A stretch of 64,000 bases of DNA, taken from the NCBI RefSeq assembly GCF_036248255.1, contig NZ_CP109178.1, positions 496,001 through 560,000 of the forward strand. The letters run 5' to 3'. This DNA is from Streptomyces sp. NBC_01717. GTDB lineage: Bacteria; Actinomycetota; Actinomycetes; Streptomycetales; Streptomycetaceae. This document shows positions 26,706-34,793 of the stretch, in pieces (positions within the stretch are counted from its first letter, which is position 1; each line of letters begins with the position of its first letter). A program made the translations under genes and the position numbers. The notes beneath the pieces are model-generated. The model saw only the letters and a program-made list of their open reading frames with translations, was not told where the DNA came from and made no database searches.

Positions 26706-27068
26706 TCAGCTCGCCAGTTCCAGGGCGATCACGGCGATTCGGTGCTTGCACATGTGCGCGGCCTTGAGGCCGGCCGGGCAGTTGCAGGCGGCTCGCGCGG
26801 TGCGGTAGTTGCTGCTGCCGTCGCTGCTGACCACGAGGAAGACCCGGTTCTTCTTGGTGGCGCGGAGGGGGATGACCGCGCCCTGCTCAAGGAGCTCGAC
26901 GGCCTTTTCGACCAGGTGCGGCTTGTACTGGGTCAGCTCGGGGGCCTTGGTGGCGCGGCGGACCTTCCTGCCGCACTTCGGGCCGAGCCCGTCGGGCGAG
27001 GGGCGGCGGAGGATCCTGCGGCACTTGAGGCACCGGACGGGGTGAGTGGTGCCGACCGATGCGCTCAT
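26706..27068 (-). CDS. DUF6011/SWIM-type zinc-finger protein
   Basis: The N terminus has CLKCRRILRRPSPDGLGPKC, the DUF6011 zinc-ribbon signature. The C terminus has ACNCPAGLKAAHMCKHRIAV, a SWIM-like CxC...CxH finger. 120 residues. This combination is common in actinophage and integrative-element genes. Adjacent to the HNH gene (14-base gap), likely co-transcribed. Confidence 0.75.
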   Translation of the reverse strand: MSASVGTTHPVRCLKCRRILRRPSPDGLGPKCGRKVRRATKAPELTQYKPHLVEKAVELLEQGAVIPLRATKKNRVFLVVSSDGSSNYRTARAACNCPAGLKAAHMCKHRIAVIALELAS

Positions 27069-27395
27069 GCCTGCCTCTTTCTTGGTGGTTTGTGGTTACA
27101 TCCACCATTCTTCCCCAAGACGATTTGGGAAAATCAGATTGGGCATCCGGAATAGGCGAGGGATTGGCAAAGTGTCCAGGTCGGAGGCATGCTTCGGATG
27201 CGTCCGGGCAGCAGGAAGCCCCGCCTCCCACCAGGGGAGAGCGGGGCTCGCCGCTGCGCCTGGACTACTTCCGGGCGGGCGCGACGGCCGGGCGCACGGG
27301 GCGGGGGCGCCTTCCGCGAATTCCCGCAGGCCAGAGCCACCAACTCCACACGGCTAACGGGTTTGCCCAACTCCTCTTGTGGAAGACTCGCCCGC
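27069..27395. other. Divergent intergenic region
   Basis: Includes an AT-rich stretch (27100-27160) likely to hold the promoter of the minus-strand zinc-finger/HNH operon. No gene seen. Confidence 0.4.
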
Positions 27396-27662
27396 ATGAC
27401 CACGCGAAAGAGCGCCGAGCCTCACGAGCCCAGCCAGAACCTCACCGACGCCCTCGAAGAGCTGGCCAAGGCCGAGGCGCTGCTGGAGGAGAAGCGGCAG
27501 ACCGCGCGGAAGGCTGTCGCCGACGAACTGCGTACGTCCGGCCTGTCTCACGCCAAGATCGCGGCGCTGACGCCGTGGACTGAGGAGACCGTGCGTGGCA
27601 TCGCCAAGGAGCATGGCGTCGCCCCGAAGCGGAAGCCGACTGTGCGTTCCATCAAGGACTGA
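27396..27662 (+). CDS. Small helix-turn-helix-like protein
   Basis: 88 residues. N-terminal coiled coil (LTDALEELAKAEALLEEKRQ) then a predicted helix-turn-helix (LRTSGLSHAKIAALTPWTEE then TVRGIAKEHGV). Such small HTH proteins occur on Streptomyces integrative elements. Weak GGAAG ribosome site. Target unknown. Confidence 0.6.
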   Translation: MTTRKSAEPHEPSQNLTDALEELAKAEALLEEKRQTARKAVADELRTSGLSHAKIAALTPWTEETVRGIAKEHGVAPKRKPTVRSIKD

Positions 27663-27668
27663 CGTCGG

Positions 27669-27809
27669 TCAGCTTCGCCGGGCCGATTCGCGGCCGCCGG
27701 TCTTCGCCTGAATGCGGGCGACGTCCACCTTGGCCCGGGCGACGACCGTGACGACTGCGACACCGCAGCCACCGAGGAGCACCCACACGAACGCTGTCGT
27801 ACCCGCCAT
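27669..27809 (-). CDS. Small single-pass membrane protein, 46 aa
   Basis: The ATG follows GGAAGGTGG. One membrane helix (FVWVLLGGCGVAVVTVVA) and a basic tail (RIQAKTGGRESARRS). Convergent with the HTH gene. Unknown role. Confidence 0.5.
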   Translation of the reverse strand: MAGTTAFVWVLLGGCGVAVVTVVARAKVDVARIQAKTGGRESARRS

Positions 27810-27863
27810 GCCGCCACCTTCCGAATTCACCGGCCGGGGAGCATACCTCCACAGAACGCACCA

Positions 27864-27899
27864 AGGGCCGCACAGGAGCTGACTGCCGTGTGCGGCCCT
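27864..27899. terminator. Hairpin upstream of the 46-aa gene
   Basis: AGGGCCGCAC pairs with GTGCGGCCCT around a 16-base loop. Possible terminator for transcription entering from the right. Confidence 0.45.
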
Positions 27900-28286
27900 C
27901 GGCGCGTGCCTGTCCTGTGCCACTGATCCTTGACCGATTGCCACTGAAGTTGGACCACCGTGTGGTTCGTGCCATCGATTCCTTGACCAACTTGGTCAGG
28001 ACGATTCCCTACCTGCCGATGGTCCGTCTCGCCAGACGGCTCGGATGGGTCTCAGGAACTGGGGCTGAACCGGGCGGCGATGTTGGGTCCGCGGGTGGTG
28101 CGCCGGTGGTGCTGCTTGACGCGAAGCGCCGAACGCGCGTGCGTTGCGGGCGACATGGGGTCCTTGAGCTATTGACACCGGGTTAGACCGGTGTGCTACT
28201 TGATGTATTCGCACCGCTATGTCGTCGGAGGAAGAGCTGGTTTGAGACGCGCCCCGTCCGTCGGCGATGGACTCAGGGGAGCTCCT
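27900..28286. other. Leader region of the IPT/TIG gene
   Basis: No gene supported. It contains a perfect 15-base dyad TGACCAA-C-TTGGTCA at 27984-27998, a possible operator, about 290 bases ahead of the start codon. Confidence 0.4.
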
Positions 28287-29603
28287 ATGCCAGTCTCGCC
28301 GAACCAAGGATCCACCGGCGGGGGCGACGCGGTGACCCTCACCGGCGGCCACTTCACCGGCACCACCGCCGTGCACTACGGCACCCGCCAGGCGACGAGC
28401 TTCACGGTCGTCAGCGACACCACGACCGACACCATCACCCCTTCCGGTCACGGCGCCGTCCCGGTCTCCGTCACAACCGCCGGCGGAACGGGGATTGTGG
28501 GCACCTTCTTCTACCTGCCGCCGCCCTCCTTCCGCATCGACCCGCCTCCCGCGGGCCCTCTGGGAGGCGGCAATACAGTGATCTTCACCGGTCTCGGCCT
28601 CTCCACCACGAGCGAGGTCAGATTCGGCACGCAGACCGCCGCGTTCACCGTCGACTCCGACGGCCAGCTCACCGTGACCGTCCCAGCGGCGGCCTCCGCG
28701 GGTCCGGTAGGGGTCACCGTCACCACCAGGGGCGGAATCGCCAGCGGAGTCGTCTATACCTATCTCAACTCGCCTTCCGTCACCGTCATCACCCTCGACT
28801 CGGGACCAGTGGACGGCGGCAATCTCGTCGTCATCACCGGGACCGCGTTCTCCTACACCACCAGCGTCACCTTCGACGGCACCCCCGTCCTCTCCTTCCG
28901 GGTCGCCTCCGACACCGAGATCGACGCCGTGGTGCCCGCCGGGGCGCTCGGGCAGGCCGATGTCTCCGTCACCACCCTCGGCGGCACCACCACCGCTTCG
29001 AACGCGTACACCTATCTGGGGCTCTTCGCGGTCCTGGGCGGAGCGTCGGTCACCAACACCAGCCTCTCCAACGTCACCGGAGATCTCGGAGTGAGCCCGG
29101 GAGTGTCCATCACCGGATTCCCGCCCGGCCAGGTCAACGGAAGCATCCACAACTCGGACGCCGTCGCCGTCGCAGGCCATGCCGACCTGGTCACGACGTA
29201 CAACGACGCCCTCGGCCAGATCCCGGACGGCAGCATCACCGGAGACATCGGCGGCCTCACACTGACCCCCGGCGTCTACAACGCCGCCTCTTCCATCGCG
29301 CTCACCGGCACGCTCACGCTGGATGCCCAGGGAGACCGCAACGCCGACTGGATCTTCCAGATCGGATCGACCCTGACGACGGCAACCGCGAGCCACGTGC
29401 TCCTCATCAACGGCGCCACAGCCAGGAACGTCATCTGGCTGATCGGCAGTTCAGCCACTCTGGGCACCGGCACCGACTTTGCAGGAAGGGTCCTGGCCCA
29501 GACCTCGATCACCGTGACCACCGGCGTGACGGTCAACGGCCAGGTCCTGGCCATCGACGGCTCTGTCACTCTGGACACCAATACCGTCACTCGCCCGTGG
29601 TGA
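28287..29603 (+). CDS. IPT/TIG repeat protein with DUF3494 ice-binding-like domain
   Basis: 438 residues from ATG 28287 (GGGGAG upstream). Three IPT/TIG immunoglobulin-like repeats come first (each with 'P..G...GG..VT..G..F', e.g. SPNQGSTGGGDAVTLTGGHF and ITLDSGPVDGGNLVVITGTA). A DUF3494 domain follows (FAVLGGASVTNTSLSNVTGD, GLTLTPGVYNAASSIALTGT, ADWIFQIGSTLTTATASHVL, RNVIWLIGSSATLGTGTDFA), the beta-solenoid of ice-binding and adhesive proteins. No signal peptide is visible at this start, which is usual for Streptomyces TIG proteins but odd for DUF3494. Likely surface-associated or exported by another route. Confidence 0.85.
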   Translation: MPVSPNQGSTGGGDAVTLTGGHFTGTTAVHYGTRQATSFTVVSDTTTDTITPSGHGAVPVSVTTAGGTGIVGTFFYLPPPSFRIDPPPAGPLGGGNTVIFTGLGLSTTSEVRFGTQTAAFTVDSDGQLTVTVPAAASAGPVGVTVTTRGGIASGVVYTYLNSPSVTVITLDSGPVDGGNLVVITGTAFSYTTSVTFDGTPVLSFRVASDTEIDAVVPAGALGQADVSVTTLGGTTTASNAYTYLGLFAVLGGASVTNTSLSNVTGDLGVSPGVSITGFPPGQVNGSIHNSDAVAVAGHADLVTTYNDALGQIPDGSITGDIGGLTLTPGVYNAASSIALTGTLTLDAQGDRNADWIFQIGSTLTTATASHVLLINGATARNVIWLIGSSATLGTGTDFAGRVLAQTSITVTTGVTVNGQVLAIDGSVTLDTNTVTRPW

Positions 29604-29904
29604 AGTTCGCCGTGCAACCGAGGCGCACGCCAGCCGCGTCCCCCAGAGACTCGAACACGCCGGCGGCAGCGAACGCGAGGATGCCGTTGGCCAGAACGAG
29701 CATCGGTCCGCGGCGCCGAGCCGGTCGGCCGGGCGGCCAGCGTGCCATCATCCGGTGCCGGATTTTGGTGGTGAGGGGCTGGCGGGTGCGTTTCTGGTAC
29801 TGGTCGGCGAGTTCTGCCAGGCGCTGCATGGTCGCGGTGTTGCGGGTGGCGGCCCAGTCGATGAGCTTCTCGGAGATTCCCGCGAGTTCCGACGACTCGA
29901 CCAC
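29587..29904 (-). pseudogene. Helical fragment, possibly from a relaxase
   Basis: Reads MVESSELAGISEKLIDWAAT then MQRLAELADQYQKRTRQPLT and KIRHRMMARW, a pattern I associate with the helical part of MobF/TraA relaxases. The C terminus (ILAFAAAGVFESLGDAAGV) does not fit and overlaps the end of the DUF3494 gene. Tentative. Confidence 0.3.
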
Positions 29905-29997
29905 TCATTGGGATGCGCGCGACAAGATCGCTCGGTAAGGACATGCTGGCGAAGTCGTCTGCTGGGACAAATACAGGCAACGATTTCGGAGGTGACC

Positions 29998-30255
29998 GTG
30001 CCTGAGCTTGGGCCGGTACGGACGCGGGCAAGGCCGAGCATCACTGCGTGGTGATCGACACCGACGCCGAGCGGAAGCTGTCGCGGCGGGTGGCCAACGA
30101 CGAGGCCGCACTGCTCGAACTGATCGCGGACGTTCTCGCGTTGAGCGAGGGCGAGCCGGTGACCTGGGCGATCGATCTCAACGCCGGCGGGGCCGCTCTG
30201 ATGATCGCGCTGCTCACCGACAACGGGCAGCGGGTCCTGTACGCGACTGGCGGGC
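29998..30255 (+). pseudogene. IS110-family transposase, N-terminal fragment
   Basis: GTG start after CGGAGGTG. One frame gives VPEL; the next gives AGTDAGKAEHHCVVIDTDAE then RKLSRRVANDEAALLELIAD and VTWAIDLNAGGAALMIALLT, the DEDD-type N-terminal domain of IS110. It breaks off near 30255. A one-base frame change lies near the start. Confidence 0.75.
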
Positions 30256-30469
30256 TGTCGACTTCGTGGCCGACTGGGCAACTACCGACGCAGCAGCCAA
30301 GGAGCGGCTGGATGAGGCGTGGAGCCTGGCCAGCCGCCACGTGATGCATCTGAGCAAGGAGCGGACGCCCGACCTGGACGACGTCAACCAGGTGACCGCC
30401 GAGCAGTACCAGCAGGTCGCGCAGGACTGCAGGGCGGTCTACAACGAGTTCCTGGCGACGCTGGCCTGA
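30256..30469 (+). pseudogene. C-terminal fragment of an unknown protein
   Basis: From the IS110 junction onwards the frame reads AVDFVADWATTDAAAKERLD then TPDLDDVNQVTAEQYQQVAQ and ends FLATLA. It looks like a real helical C terminus whose 5' part was replaced by the IS110 piece. Confidence 0.4.
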
Positions 30470-30552
30470 CGGTCGGCGCACCGTAGCCGGGCCCGGCGCC
30501 ACCGGTCTGGCGCCGAGCCCACCAGCGATGCCACGCCGCCGATCAGTGTTGC

Positions 30553-31101
30553 CTAGCGCGGTAGATCCTTCAGGGCCGCCTCGTACTCGGCGGCCTGACC
30601 CGGAGTAAGTTCTCGGCTCACACGTACCACCATCGTGCCCCGCAGATAGTCATACTCGGCGAACATGCTGGACGCCTCCGCGATCGCCTTCACGTACTCG
30701 TGACGAGTCTTGGCCGCCTTCTCAGTGTCAAACACCTCGACGGACCCGCCACGGCGGATGTCGTCATCCTCAAGCCCCTGAAGGTCGCCCTTGGCGATAC
30801 GCATGTCGTAGAACGCGGTCTTCGACGTGTAGCCGCCCGGCCGACCCATCAGCTTGTTAGGGTCGTCCCGCTCGGTGTACACGCGGAACGTCTTGAACGA
30901 CGGGATAACCTTCGCAAGCTCGTCGCTGACCTGCTCCGCGGCGAGCACCGACTTGGCATCGGACGTGCCCTCTGACGGCGCCGTCTTGGACGTGGCCGCC
31001 TTGGACGCGGCCGCTGAGTCCTTCGCCGGCCCCTCGGCGCTGCACCCGGCAAGCATCAGGACGGCCAGAGCTGAGCAAGCAGGCCACTTCATGGAACGCA
31101 T
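30553..31101 (-). CDS. Putative lipoprotein
   Basis: 182 residues. Starts MRSMKWPACSALAVLMLAGC: a basic N region, hydrophobic core and lipobox LAGC, so it should be lipid-anchored outside the membrane. A Ser/Ala/Thr/Lys linker follows, then a folded domain (LAKVIPSFKTFRVYTERDDP, MRIAKGDLQGLEDDDIRRGG, YVKAIAEASSMFAEYDYLRG). Alone in its transcript. Function unknown. Confidence 0.75.
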   Translation of the reverse strand: MRSMKWPACSALAVLMLAGCSAEGPAKDSAAASKAATSKTAPSEGTSDAKSVLAAEQVSDELAKVIPSFKTFRVYTERDDPNKLMGRPGGYTSKTAFYDMRIAKGDLQGLEDDDIRRGGSVEVFDTEKAAKTRHEYVKAIAEASSMFAEYDYLRGTMVVRVSRELTPGQAAEYEAALKDLPR

Positions 31102-31335
31102 CGTTCCCCCCTTGGTTGAATCGGTGCCAGAGCCAACCTTGCTGGCATCCGCCACAGATAGATACCATCCGCTTCCTCCACAGACGATCGGTATGCCCTG
31201 AGAGGTGCCATGAATGCTGTGAAGGCCCGCGAGATCATAGATCGCACCGGCTGGCAGACGTGCACCAGCGCCAGGTGGCCCGGGCCGCCTCACCGGCGTG
31301 CCGCCGTCGTGACGCGGTACAGACTGGGCGGCGCC

Positions 31336-31560
31336 TCACTGCTGGGAGGCGCTGCGGTCGGGGAACAGTGGCACGGGCGGAATTCCCGGGTCGGCCTTAG
31401 CCAGCCCCAGGTACTTGCGGACTGCCGCGTTGTCGCCGGTGGCGTCGGCGAGGCGGGCGGCCTGGTCGAAGGAGCGTCGCTGGATGCGGTCGATCTCCTC
31501 AGTGATGTCCTCGATCGAATACCTGGCGTCCCTGAAGCACGCCGTCTCAAGGCTGAACAC
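31336..31560 (-). CDS. Hypothetical protein, 74 aa, possibly partial
   Basis: Frame from GTG 31560: FSLETACFRDARYSIEDITE then EIDRIQRRSFDQAARLADAT and PGIPPVPLFPDRSASQQ. Helical, acidic-basic mix like a phage or plasmid protein. No ribosome site, so it could be a 5'-truncated gene. Confidence 0.4.
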   Translation of the reverse strand: MFSLETACFRDARYSIEDITEEIDRIQRRSFDQAARLADATGDNAAVRKYLGLAKADPGIPPVPLFPDRSASQQ

Positions 31561-31646
31561 CGTGCGCGTCGTAGCCCGCCGTCACGTCCGTCAGGACCGC
31601 GGGACGGTCCATGGAAGGAAACCCCGCGCCACTTTCGTGCGTGCGA

Positions 31647-31772
31647 TCACGGCCCCGACGCGGCGGCCTTGCGTTGCCCTTCGTCCATGTCGACGCGCCG
31701 CATCAGGAAGCTAGCAATCACCCGCATCTCCTCCGCCTTGTCGCGGGCGTCCTCCTCGTCCGGCCCGTGCAT
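31647..31772 (-). CDS. Small acidic protein, 41 aa
   Basis: Product MHGPDEEDARDKAEEMRVIA then FLMRRVDMDEGQRK. Plausible composition; the frame is also open upstream of the ATG, so it may be the tail of a lost gene. Not recognised. Confidence 0.35.
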   Translation of the reverse strand: MHGPDEEDARDKAEEMRVIASFLMRRVDMDEGQRKAAASGP

Positions 31773-31792
31773 GCGAGGGTTACGCGGCGGTC

Positions 31793-32326
31793 CTACTTTC
31801 GATCAGGGAGCTGCTTGCCGTCTGAGAACAGAGCTGCCTCGACTTGATCCGGCTGAACTCCTCGGGCCTGCGCGTACTCGTGCACTCCGCCCACGTACTG
31901 CCGATATTGGTTCGTCGTCCAGCCGTTCTCCGGCCAGTTGGCGTTCGCAGCGTCCGTGGCCTTGAGGGCTCGTGAAACGACGCTGTCCAGGATGACTGGT
32001 CGGTAGACAGCTGAGCTTGCGCTGTTGTTGTGCCCGGCGAAGTAGAGCACCTTGGTGAAGAAGGCCGGCCCCAGGTGCGGGATCCTCTGGTCATTGTTGA
32101 AAGCCCAGTACCCGTCGGCAGCGCCTCGCTCCCGGAGCACGTTGAGTGCCTCGTCGAGTCGGGCGTCAATGTCTGCTGGTGAGGAGTGCTCAAAGATGCG
32201 TGCGCGCCGATTCACCGACTGAGCCTTGGTCCCGGTCCCCCAGACCAGGGCGGCTACGAGCAGGTGGCGTCTGCCTTCTGCGGTGTCGGCCTGGCTGGCG
32301 ATGCGGAACACGGTCCGCCGGTCCAT
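31793..32326 (-). CDS. OGG-fold (8-oxoguanine DNA glycosylase-like) protein
   Basis: Contains VWGTGTKAQSVNRRARIF, IDARLDEALNVLRERGAADG, LGPAFFTKVLYFAGHN and PVILDSVVSRAL. The GPAFFTK.LYF and 'P.ILD' motifs match actinobacterial proteins annotated as OGG-fold; I infer this from memory of the family. The catalytic Lys of true OGG is not obvious. 177 residues; the 5' end abuts the junction with the glycosyltransferase fragment, so the true N terminus may be longer. Confidence 0.5.
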   Translation of the reverse strand: MDRRTVFRIASQADTAEGRRHLLVAALVWGTGTKAQSVNRRARIFEHSSPADIDARLDEALNVLRERGAADGYWAFNNDQRIPHLGPAFFTKVLYFAGHNNSASSAVYRPVILDSVVSRALKATDAANANWPENGWTTNQYRQYVGGVHEYAQARGVQPDQVEAALFSDGKQLPDRK

Positions 32327-32384
32327 CCGCGGCCAGCGGCCCGCGTGTGGGCACTCGTCGAGAACGGTCGGCCACCAGCTGGAA

Positions 32385-33297
32385 TCCGGGAGCAGGGGTA
32401 TCCAGCGGGCTCGATCGAAGGGAATCGCCTGTCTGAGAACGGTGTCGCGGTCTGGGAGCTCCGCGTGTGGCCGGGCATGCGAGTGTCCTCCCCGTCTTAG
32501 GGCATGTCGTCAATGGCGAACAGATGCTTCGCGTGATCGACCCCGATACCGGGCGGCTGGTCGAGCGGCGGATTGGAGAGCTGCCGTGGGAACTGTTGTC
32601 CGGCGCCCCAGCCTGGGTGGGGATCTCCAAGGCGTCGGCCGCCGCCCTGCGTGAGCACGCCGCGCTTGCCCGGTCCGTCTGCGAAATCGCCAACGGGGTT
32701 GCCATTCCGGGGCAGGTACCTCGCTCACGGCCGAACACGGGCCTGCTCCTGGTGGCCTCGGTCGCCAGGACCGTCCCTTGGAAACGCCTCGACCACTTGG
32801 TGCGCGCGGTCGCCGATCCGCGCCTGTCCGCCGATGTGCGGCTCGACATCTACGGGGAGGCGGGCACCCACCACCAGGACCTGCAGGCGCTGGTGCGCAA
32901 CCTCTCCGCACCCGTCAGGTTCATGGGCTACCACAGCGATCTGCCCCAGCGATTGGGCGGGTACGACCTGCTGGCGACTGCCGCACTGCAGGAAGGGTTC
33001 GGACGCGGCGTCATCGACGCCGCCGGTGCCGGCGTCCCCTCTCTGGTCCCCAACGCGGGAGCGACGCCTGAGCTTGTGGTGGATGGGCTCACGGGCATCG
33101 TTTACGACCCGGCGGACCCGGGCGGCCTTGTGAACGCACTCGTCGACGCGCTGGTGAACCGTGCCGAGTTACTCCGGATGGGGCGCGCTGCCCGAGCCCT
33201 GGCTGAGGCCTGGTACACCCCCGGACGCTGCGCGGCCCAGTACCTGTCCCTTGTGATGGAGCAGTCCCGTCCGCGGCCCCTGGCGGTGGCACTGTGA
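32385..33297 (+). pseudogene. GT4 glycosyltransferase, 5'-truncated and frameshifted
   Basis: From about 32385 one frame reads EQGYPAGSIEGNRLSENGVA then VWELRVWPG, part of an N-terminal Rossmann domain. After a frame change near 32490 the other frame continues HVVNGEQMLRVIDPDTGRLV and then the C-terminal domain: VASVARTVPWKRLDHLVRAV, VRFMGYHSDLPQRLGGYDLL and EGFGRGVIDAAGAGVPSLVP (the E-x7-E region, second acid is Asp). This is the GT4 fold. The first part of the gene is missing at the junction with the 31.8-kb gene. Its stop overlaps the next start (GTGA). Confidence 0.75.
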
Positions 33298-33991
33298 ACG
33301 CCTCCGGCCGCCTGCTCGGCGACGTGACGCGCCTCGGCGACGACACCTTCCTCAAGGAGTGGGGTGCGGACGCACTCGACGGCAAGCCCATCGCCGCGAT
33401 CGGTGACCTGTCCGGCGCCATCTACGACCTTGTATGCGCAGGGCTGGGCGACAGGCCTCGGATCCACCCCAGCGCCCGCGTATCGCCGCTGACCAACGTG
33501 GGTCGCGATGTGGTCATCGGGCCCGGCGCCGTGATCCACGAGTACTCAACTGTCCGCGCCCGGACCGTCATTTCCCAGAATGTCCAAGTCGGCTACGGCT
33601 GTGAGGTCTCCCGCAGCGTCATCGGCCAGAACAGCGAACTCGCCCACCGGGCGACGGTTTGCTGCTCCGTCATCGGCCGGGGGTCCTACTTCGCCGTCGG
33701 CCTGGTCACTGCCTGCTGTCTGCTGTCCAACCCCGACACTGCGCCCCTCGGTCCCCGTGCACTTCACTCTGCCGGACGGGCAGCGCATGAGTACGGGCCA
33801 GCCGAAGCGGGGCGCGCTGATCGGGGACGACGTACGCGGCGGCATCGGTGTGACGGTCGGGCCCGGCGCGATCGTCGGCGCCAGGACCGTGCTGCATGCC
33901 CAGGTGAACCGTGGCAACCGCCTGGATACCGCCCCACAGCATCCTCAACCAGCCGGCTACCGGCTACCGGCTACCGGCTACCGGCTACCGG
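33294..33991 (+). pseudogene. Left-handed beta-helix nucleotidyl/acyltransferase-like, frameshifted
   Basis: Coupled to the glycosyltransferase by a GTGA overlap. Starts VNASGRLLGDVTRLGDDTFL, then hexapeptide coils (IHPSARVSPLTNVGRDVVIG, AVIHEYSTVRARTVISQNVQ, YGCEVSRSVIGQNSELAHRA). After a frame change near 33740 it continues VPVHFTLPDGQRMSTGQPKR, GALIGDDVRGGIGVTVGPGA, the usual end of sugar nucleotidyltransferase LbH domains. No N-terminal nucleotidyl-binding domain is present. The tail runs into a heptamer repeat. Confidence 0.7.
33954..33991 (+). repeat. Five tandem copies of CGGCTAC
   Basis: Perfect 7-base units at 33954-33988 followed by CGG. The unit length is not a multiple of three, so gain or loss of a unit changes the reading frame of anything translated through it. 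It lies between the beta-helix gene and the aldolase start. Confidence 0.85.
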
Positions 33992-34020
33992 ATCGAACCG
34001 AGTCCCGAAGGAGTTCCCTC

Positions 34021-34735
34021 ATGATGTACCAGAGCCATCGGCAGCACCTGCTCACGATCCTCAACGAGCTCAGGGCGTGGGGAGCGCTGAATCCGGCCGG
34101 GGGCGCAGTGTCTGTGCGCCTGCCGGACGGCAGGATCCTGATATCCACGACAGCGCTCGCCTTCAACCGCTGGCACGCCACGGTGCACGACTTCATCGTG
34201 CTGGATGCGGACGGCCGGATCATCGAGCAGACGGCAGGCCTCGGAGCCACCGGCACCCCCATGCACCTGGACCTGTACCGGATGCTGCCGCGCGCAGGCG
34301 CGATCGTTCACACCCACGCGCCCTACGCACGCCGACGACTGGGCGGTGAAGGCGGACTATCTTGCCGACCCGGTGGAGCTGGATATGCCGGAGGGCATGG
34401 TGCAGCGTCCGGAGGTAGCCGCGGTCACCCTCCTCCACTACCGGCCCCAGCTCGAGGAGCTCATCGCTCCCCGCGCTGAGGAGCTGGAGCGCAGCGGACT
34501 CGCCTTCACCCTCTACCGCCACGGCGCCTTCACCGTGGGGCGGGAGTTGAACGGGACGGCCGACGTGATGCTGCGGCTGGAAGAGACGGCACAGACGGCA
34601 TACCTCCAGGCCGGTCTGACCAACGGCAGCGTCTACCCGAACCGGCTCTACCGGCCGAAAGAACGTCTGGACCTTGGAACTGCAACCGGCACCCCACCAG
34701 TATCGTTCCATTTCATGAGGCGGGTTTCTCCGTAG
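34021..34735 (+). pseudogene. Class II aldolase/adducin-family protein, frameshifted
   Basis: The ATG at 34021 has GAAGGAG upstream. Starts MMYQSHRQHLLTILNELRAW, then GGAVSVRLPDGRILISTTAL, HATVHDFIVLDADGRI, and the metal-binding IVHTHAPYA. A frame change near 34330 leads to WAVKADYLADPVELDMPEGM, VTLLHYRPQLEELIAPRAEE and LYRHGAFTVGRELNGTADVM (the third metal His region). Such enzymes cleave sugar phosphates by retro-aldol chemistry using a divalent metal. Substrate unknown. Confidence 0.75.
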
Positions 34736-34793
34736 CGAATACGGCGGAATTGTCGCCAAAGCCCAAGACTTCAACACTGAGGAATACCACCAG

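Noticed and set aside
28193..29938. A 581-codon plus-strand frame over the IPT/TIG gene
   Set aside because: Composition is dominated by Arg and His and has no domain; the TIG and DUF3494 motifs are in the neighbouring frame.
33954..33991. Heptamer repeats as part of a CRISPR array
   Set aside because: Units are 7 bases and directly adjacent, with no spacers and no cas genes.
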